Source: an uncultured Oscillospiraceae bacterium (GTDB taxonomy: Bacteria > Bacillota > Clostridia > Oscillospirales > Acutalibacteraceae). Taken from it: a DNA stretch of 64,000 bases. The stretch's first letter is position 1; each line of letters begins with the position of its first letter. This document shows, one piece after another, positions 59,654-64,000 of this stretch. Where the stretch lies: the NCBI GenBank assembly GCA_900547095.1, contig URFG01000002.1, positions 149,944 to 213,943 on the forward strand, in the 5' to 3' direction. The translations under genes were made by a program, and so were the position numbers. The notes beneath the pieces are model-generated. The model made no database searches. It was not told the origin of the DNA and saw only the letters and a list, made by a program, of their open reading frames with translations.

Positions 59654-60784
59654 ATGTTTAAAATTTTAAAAGAAGAAAACAGCGCAAGAAGAGGCGAGTT
59701 TGTAACAAACAGAGGAACTGTTCAGACGCCTGCTTTTATGAACGTTGCAACGGCGGCGGCTATAAAAGGCGCAGTGTCCGCAGAAGATCTTAAAAATATC
59801 AACTGCCAGGTTATGCTCTGCAATACTTATCATCTGCATTTAAGGCCCAACGATAATATCGTTAAAGCCTGCGGAGGTCTTCATAAGCTTACCACCTGGG
59901 ACGGACCTATTCTTACGGACAGCGGCGGATTTCAGGTGTTTTCACTTGCAAAATTAAGAAAAATAACCGAAGAGGGAGTTAATTTTAACAGCCATATTGA
60001 CGGCAGAAAAATCTTTATGGGCCCTGAGCAGAGTATGCAGATTCAGTCAAACTTAGGATCGACTATAGCAATGGCTTTTGACGAATGCGTTGAAAACCCG
60101 GCTGAATATTCTTACTCTAAGGAATCCTGTGAGAGGACAACCCGCTGGCTTATTCGCTGTAAAAATGAAATGAAAAGGCTCAATTCGCTTGAAGATACGA
60201 TAAATAAAGAGCAAATGCTTTTCGGAATAAACCAGGGCTGCACCTTTAAAGATCTTAGAATTGAGCATATGAAGCAGATAGCCGATCTTGATCTTGACGG
60301 CTATGCGATAGGCGGTCTTGCAGTGGGAGAGCCCACAGAGGTTATGTATGATATAATCGAAGCCGTTACCCCTTATATGCCGCACGATAAGATAAGGTAT
60401 CTTATGGGAGTGGGAACACCGCTTAATATATTAAACGCGGTAGAAAGGGGAGTGGATCTGTTTGACTGCGTTATGCCTAGCCGCAACGCAAGACACGGCC
60501 ACCTTTTCACAAGCGAAGGAATAATCAATATAAATAATAAAAAATATGAAACCGATCTTTCACCGATCGATAATAACTGCGGCTGCCCCGTTTGCCAAAG
60601 ATACTCAAAAGCATATTTAAGGCATTTGCTAAAAGCCGGAGAAATGCTTTCTCAAAGACTTTTGGTAATTCATAATCTTTGGTTTTATAATAATCTTATG
60701 ACAGAAATAAGAAATGCGTTAGATAACGACACATTTTCGCAGTACAAAGCCGAAAAAGAGCAGGTTTTTGGCAAAAGAATATGA
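59654..60784 (+). CDS. tgt: tRNA-guanine transglycosylase
   Basis: A 376-residue TIM-barrel enzyme. DGPILTDSGGFQVFSLAKL near residue 86 holds the nucleophile Asp. MAFDECVENPA near 139, DGYAIGGLAVGEP near 215 and DCVMPSRNARHGHLF near 272 follow, and the zinc site CGCPVCQRY...H is near 313-345. It swaps guanine 34 for preQ1 in tRNAs of the GUN type. It forms an operon with queA; yajC then follows behind its own promoter. Confidence 0.95.
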   Translation: MFKILKEENSARRGEFVTNRGTVQTPAFMNVATAAAIKGAVSAEDLKNINCQVMLCNTYHLHLRPNDNIVKACGGLHKLTTWDGPILTDSGGFQVFSLAKLRKITEEGVNFNSHIDGRKIFMGPEQSMQIQSNLGSTIAMAFDECVENPAEYSYSKESCERTTRWLIRCKNEMKRLNSLEDTINKEQMLFGINQGCTFKDLRIEHMKQIADLDLDGYAIGGLAVGEPTEVMYDIIEAVTPYMPHDKIRYLMGVGTPLNILNAVERGVDLFDCVMPSRNARHGHLFTSEGIININNKKYETDLSPIDNNCGCPVCQRYSKAYLRHLLKAGEMLSQRLLVIHNLWFYNNLMTEIRNALDNDTFSQYKAEKEQVFGKRI

Positions 60785-60811
60785 TTTTTTAGGTAATTTA
60801 CAAATAATTTC

Positions 60812-60840
60812 TTGCAATATCAGCGTTTGTTATGTATAAT
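60812..60840 (+). promoter_or_regulatory. Promoter of yajC
   Basis: TTGCAA, 17 bases, TATAAT, 33 bases before the yajC start. Confidence 0.83.
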
Positions 60841-60873
60841 TAATTCTGTTAAATATTTTGGAGGTTTAAATTT

Positions 60874-61215
60874 ATGAATTTTGATTTGATAACTCTTGTT
60901 AATTCTGCGACAGCAACCACTGCCGGCGGAAGAAGCTCTCTTATGATGATCATAATGCTCGTTCTTATGTTCGGTCTTATGTATTTCATCATTATCCGCC
61001 CTCAGAAGAAAAAAGAAAAAGAAGAAAAGAAAATGCGTGATAATCTCCAGATAGGCGATGAAGTCATCACTATCGGCGGCATTCACGGAAGAGTTGTTTC
61101 TATGAAAGAGGATACCTTTGTTATAGAATCAAAAAGCGATCACAGCAAGCTCACATTTTCCCGTTGGGCTCTTCAGCAGAATCTCACCGTTCATGACGAC
61201 GGCGATTCAAAATAA
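60874..61215 (+). CDS. yajC: Preprotein translocase subunit YajC
   Basis: A 113-residue protein. One hydrophobic span (residues 25-45, MMIIMLVLMFGLMYFIIIRPQ) is followed by a basic/acidic KKKEKEEKK stretch and the conserved GDEVITIGGIHGRVVSM (near 67). These are YajC hallmarks. It associates with SecDF and YidC in the membrane. It begins with a GGAGGT site and is transcribed from its own promoter. Confidence 0.9.
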   Translation: MNFDLITLVNSATATTAGGRSSLMMIIMLVLMFGLMYFIIIRPQKKKEKEEKKMRDNLQIGDEVITIGGIHGRVVSMKEDTFVIESKSDHSKLTFSRWALQQNLTVHDDGDSK

Positions 61216-61227
61216 GTAATTAAATTT

Positions 61228-61271
61228 TCCTCCCGATAATATACTTTATTAAAAGTAATTTATCGGGAGGA
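61228..61271 (+). promoter_or_regulatory. Hairpin covering the Shine-Dalgarno of the next gene
   Basis: A perfect 12-bp stem (61228-61239 with 61260-61271, loop of 20 bases) is followed by TTTTT. Its 3' arm contains GGGAGGA, the Shine-Dalgarno of the gene at 61277. It can act as an intrinsic terminator for yajC and also hide the ribosome site of the downstream gene. Confidence 0.7.
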
Positions 61272-61276
61272 TTTTT

Positions 61277-61681
61277 ATGTCCGAAAAAATAAACGAATTT
61301 ATAAAAAGCGGCAATTCAAAAAATTTTCTTTTTGGAATTCTTATAGGGATCGGCGTGCTAACTCTGTGTTTATTGCTTTTTTCGGGAGTTTTTCTGATAT
61401 TCGGAATAAGCAGAGCTTATTCAAAGGCTTTTGCGACTATTGCTGTGGCTATAGGAGCTATGGTAAGCGCTTATTATTCATCAAGAAAAATAGGGAAAAA
61501 AGGATATCTTACCGGGCTTTTAAACGGACTGGTGTTTTTTACCGTTGTCACCTTTATTGCCTTGATAATAAATAAGGGCGGATTAACTTCCAATACTTTG
61601 TTTCGTTTTATCATAGTTTTCCTTTCATCGCTAATCGGCGGAATAGCTGGAGTTAATAAAAAGCAGAAAAAATATATCTGA
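61277..61681 (+). CDS. Small membrane protein, TIGR04086-like
   Basis: A 134-residue protein with four hydrophobic spans. The middle contains AFATIAVAIGAMVSAYYSSRKIGKKG and a last span ends GGIAGVNKKQKK. It resembles the TIGR04086 family of small Firmicute membrane proteins that commonly follow yajC. Function is unknown. Its ribosome site is inside a hairpin, and it is the last gene before a bidirectional terminator. Confidence 0.75.
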   Translation: MSEKINEFIKSGNSKNFLFGILIGIGVLTLCLLLFSGVFLIFGISRAYSKAFATIAVAIGAMVSAYYSSRKIGKKGYLTGLLNGLVFFTVVTFIALIINKGGLTSNTLFRFIIVFLSSLIGGIAGVNKKQKKYI

Positions 61682-61712
61682 AAAAAGCGAAGACTTTTAG
61701 TCTTCGCTTTTT
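61682..61712. terminator. Bidirectional terminator between the TIGR04086-like gene and pflA
   Basis: A perfect 14-bp stem (61682-61695 with 61699-61712). The pflA stop codon lies in the loop. Confidence 0.92.
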
Positions 61713-62410
61713 AAATATCCATTTAGCCTATCGATAGTTTTTGCACTTGTTTCCCCAAAATTTTTAAATTTAAAATCAATTGCCAAGGTCTTGTATTTAT
61801 CTTCACAAAGCTTTTTAAAGGGGAGAAGCTCAATTTCCGAAATAAATGAAAATTTTTGCTTTAATTTTAATAGATAACGGATATTGTCTTCATTATCATT
61901 TAGTCCCTCAATTATTACCTGCCTTAAAACAGTGTTTACATCATAATTTTTAAGTTTTTCAAGAAATTTCAAGGGAATACTCATATCCAGACCTGTGTAT
62001 TTTAAATAATCATTATTATTTGTATATTTAAAATCAAGAAGGCAATGATCAGTAAACTTTAAAAGCTCGTCGGCTTTTTTGCTGATAATACAACCGCTTG
62101 TATCAAGACAGGTAGAAATATTATTTTCTTTGCAAAGTTTAAAAAGCTCTGTTACGAATTCCGCCTGAATAAGCGGCTCGCCGCCCGAAACGGTAACTCC
62201 GCCTTTATCGCCGAAATATTCCTTGTATCTAATGATTTTTTCAAAGACCTCTTCGGCTGAAAATTCATTTCCCGCATTTGTATCCCAGGTTTCCGGGTTG
62301 TGGCAGCAAGCGCACCTTAAAGGACAGCCCTGCATAAATATCACAAATCTAACGCCCGGTCCGTCAAGAGTGCCGAGTGATAAGAAAGAGTTTATTTTAC
62401 CTTTTATCAT
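61697..62410 (-). CDS. pflA: Pyruvate formate-lyase activating enzyme
   Basis: A 237-residue radical-SAM enzyme. The Cys triad is in GCPLRCACCHNPETW near residue 29, GGVTVSGGEPLIQAEF near 70 binds SAM, and LDTSGCI near 105 follows. It installs the glycyl radical on PflB, using [4Fe-4S] and SAM. It shares a base with the end of pflB and so is translated with it. Confidence 0.94.
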   Translation of the reverse strand: MIKGKINSFLSLGTLDGPGVRFVIFMQGCPLRCACCHNPETWDTNAGNEFSAEEVFEKIIRYKEYFGDKGGVTVSGGEPLIQAEFVTELFKLCKENNISTCLDTSGCIISKKADELLKFTDHCLLDFKYTNNNDYLKYTGLDMSIPLKFLEKLKNYDVNTVLRQVIIEGLNDNEDNIRYLLKLKQKFSFISEIELLPFKKLCEDKYKTLAIDFKFKNFGETSAKTIDRLNGYLKSED

Positions 62411-64000
62411 TATATCACCGTGTGGAATGTTCTGCTGATAACTTCTCTTTGCTGTTCCTTAGAAAGCTTATGGAAATTAACAGCATAACCCGAAACCCTT
62501 ATTGTCAAATTCGGATAAAGCTCGGGATTGTTATAAGCTTCAATCAAAGTTTCTTTATTCAAAACATTTACATTTATGTGATGAGCGGATTTTGAAAAAT
62601 ATCCGTCTAAAATATTAACAAGATTTTCTATCCTTTGCTCTTCGCTTTTTCCGAGGGTATCGGGAGTGATCGAAAAAGTGTTTGAAATTCCGTCGCGGCA
62701 ATCGTTATAAGACAACTTTGAAACGGAATTAAGAGAAGCAAGAGCGCCGTTTTCCTCACGGTTATGCATAGGATTAGCGCCCGGAGCAAAGGGCTCGCCG
62801 TCTTTTCTGCCGTCGGGAGTGGCACCGGTGTTTTTGCCGTACATAACATTAGATGTTATAGTTAGCACAGACAAAGTATGCTCGGCATTTCTGTAAGCTT
62901 TGGTTTTTCTCAGCTGTGAAATTATAAAATGCGTTATATCCTTGGCGATTAAATCCACTCTGTCGTCATCGTTGCCGTATTTAGGGAATTCGCCGTTTGT
63001 TTCAAAACCGACTATAAATCCTTTATCATTTTTTAAAGCCGTCACATCAGCGTATTTAATAGCAGAAAGCGAGTCTGCAAGCACCGAAAGTCCCGCAATA
63101 CCGAAAGCCATAAATCTATGAACATCCGTATCGTGCAGTGCCATTTGCAGGCTCTCATAGGCATACTTATCGTGCATATAATGAATGATATTCATTGTAT
63201 TTACATAGAGTCTGCACAACCAAACCGCATATTCCTTAAACCGCGAATATACCTCTTCATAGTCAAGCTTTTCTTTATTATATACATCTTTTTGCGGCCC
63301 GAAGCTTATATCGGAAGATGAGTCATACCCGCCGTTTAGTGAGAAGAGCAGTAATTTCGCAAGATTGAATCTTGCACCGAAAAACTGCATCTGTTTTCCG
63401 ACTTTCATTGCCGAAACACAGCAGGCGATAGCATAATCGTCGCCGTAAACAGGGCGCATAAGGTCGTCGTTTTCATATTGTATCGAATCGGTATCTGCCG
63501 ATACTTTAGCGCAGAATTTTTTGAAATTAACTGGCAAATCCTTTGACCACAGTATCGTGAGATTAGGCTCGGGAGCAGAGCCGAGAGTATATAAGGTGTT
63601 TAAAATTCTGTAACTGCTTTTTGTTATAAGTGTTCTGCCATCTGTGCTTTTTCCGCCCACACTTTCGGTTATCCACATAGGATCCCCGCCGAAAAGCTCG
63701 TTATATTCGGGTGTGCGTAAATGGCGGGCAAGTCTTAGCTTAATAACAAAATCATCAATAAGCTCCTGCGCCTTGCTTTCATCAAGCAATCCCGATTTTA
63801 TATCTCTTTCTATGTAAATATCGAAAAATGTGCTTACTCTTCCAAGCGACATTGCTGCGCCGTTTTGTTCCTTATTGGCCGAAAGATAGGCAAAATATGT
63901 CCACTGAATAGCCTCTTCGGCATTTTTTGCAGGCAGACTTATATCTTTTTCATAAGATAAAGCCATTTCTTTCATTTTGTTTAAAGCTGAAATCTGTTTA
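62410..64000 (-). CDS. pflB: Pyruvate formate-lyase, 5' end off the window
   Basis: At least 530 residues of PflB, in frame up to the right edge, so the first 200 or so residues (full length is about 740) lie outside. The catalytic Cys pair is in AIACCVSAMKVGKQ near 163 residues from the first in-window Met. The glycyl radical site is IRVSGYAVNF close to the C-terminus. It cleaves pyruvate to acetyl-CoA and formate under anaerobic conditions. It precedes its activase pflA directly, with no gap. Confidence 0.95.
   Translation of the reverse strand, partial: KQISALNKMKEMALSYEKDISLPAKNAEEAIQWTYFAYLSANKEQNGAAMSLGRVSTFFDIYIERDIKSGLLDESKAQELIDDFVIKLRLARHLRTPEYNELFGGDPMWITESVGGKSTDGRTLITKSSYRILNTLYTLGSAPEPNLTILWSKDLPVNFKKFCAKVSADTDSIQYENDDLMRPVYGDDYAIACCVSAMKVGKQMQFFGARFNLAKLLLFSLNGGYDSSSDISFGPQKDVYNKEKLDYEEVYSRFKEYAVWLCRLYVNTMNIIHYMHDKYAYESLQMALHDTDVHRFMAFGIAGLSVLADSLSAIKYADVTALKNDKGFIVGFETNGEFPKYGNDDDRVDLIAKDITHFIISQLRKTKAYRNAEHTLSVLTITSNVMYGKNTGATPDGRKDGEPFAPGANPMHNREENGALASLNSVSKLSYNDCRDGISNTFSITPDTLGKSEEQRIENLVNILDGYFSKSAHHINVNVLNKETLIEAYNNPELYPNLTIRVSGYAVNFHKLSKEQQREVISRTFHTVI

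Noticed and set aside
1..64000. CRISPR array, rRNA operon, insertion sequence or prophage
   Set aside because: No regularly spaced repeats, rRNA-like stretches, transposase or phage structural genes were seen.

Overview
The window looks like chromosome from a low-GC, anaerobic, spore-forming member of the Clostridia, most likely an uncultured gut Oscillospirales-type bacterium. This is inferred from the gene set: SipL and dipicolinate synthase (spore coat and spore core), pyruvate formate-lyase with its activase, GTP-type PEP carboxykinase, two [FeFe]-hydrogenase-type proteins, AT-rich intergenic DNA with canonical SigA promoters, and the clostridial nusB-xseAB-ispA-dxs-tlyA-nadK-argR-recN gene order.

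Layout. Positions 1-2240 are the edge of a mobile element: an unrecognised gene running off the left side, then a cysteine-rich VLP protein gene and a ParM-type actin gene behind an attenuator-like hairpin, ending in a parR remnant. The parR reading frame breaks at a sequence resembling a tRNA/tmRNA 3' end plus terminator, probably an attachment-site junction. From 2.4 kb on the DNA is chromosomal. 2.4-5.1 kb: polar amino-acid ABC transporter and a TrpR-like regulator. 5.2-8.5 kb: SipL and a Na/Pi cotransporter. 8.6-15.0 kb: a large glycoside hydrolase facing a ROK kinase, a GmhA-like isomerase and a PutP-type symporter. 15.1-21.7 kb: a LysR regulator followed by a six-gene operon (kinase-like protein, two [2Fe-2S] thioredoxin-fold proteins, a PAS-containing sensory [FeFe] hydrogenase, a SpoIIE-type phosphatase, and a short [FeFe] hydrogenase). 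This is the most interesting system in the window: a probable redox or H2-sensing phospho-signalling module.

21.7-24.3 kb: dpaB, dpaA and cca on the minus strand. 24.4-31.9 kb: murC, an AlaX-type editing protein, prmA, prfB (without the usual programmed frameshift), an E2-fold protein with an apparent frameshift, fba and an SGNH esterase. 31.9-34.4 kb: a minus-strand operon of a PqqD-like RiPP-recognition protein, an ABC exporter and inorganic pyrophosphatase. 34.4-40.7 kb: DUF6106-like protein, nnrD, lipoproteins, a DivIVA-like coiled coil, pckG and a truncated MocR regulator. 40.8-45.7 kb: tRNA-Arg(UCU), trmO, a P-type ATPase with altered catalytic motifs, and purB. 45.8-55.7 kb: the nusB to tyrS cluster. 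55.7-58.5 kb: dapB-dapA-asd (lysine, diaminopimelate and the dipicolinate precursor), which functionally complements dpaAB. 58.6-61.7 kb: queA-tgt-yajC and a small membrane protein. 61.7-64.0 kb: pflA and pflB, the latter running off the right edge.

Most of the window is ordinary housekeeping DNA. Annotation rests on reading motifs and reading frames only; no database search was possible, so family names for the less conserved genes are from memory and are hedged.
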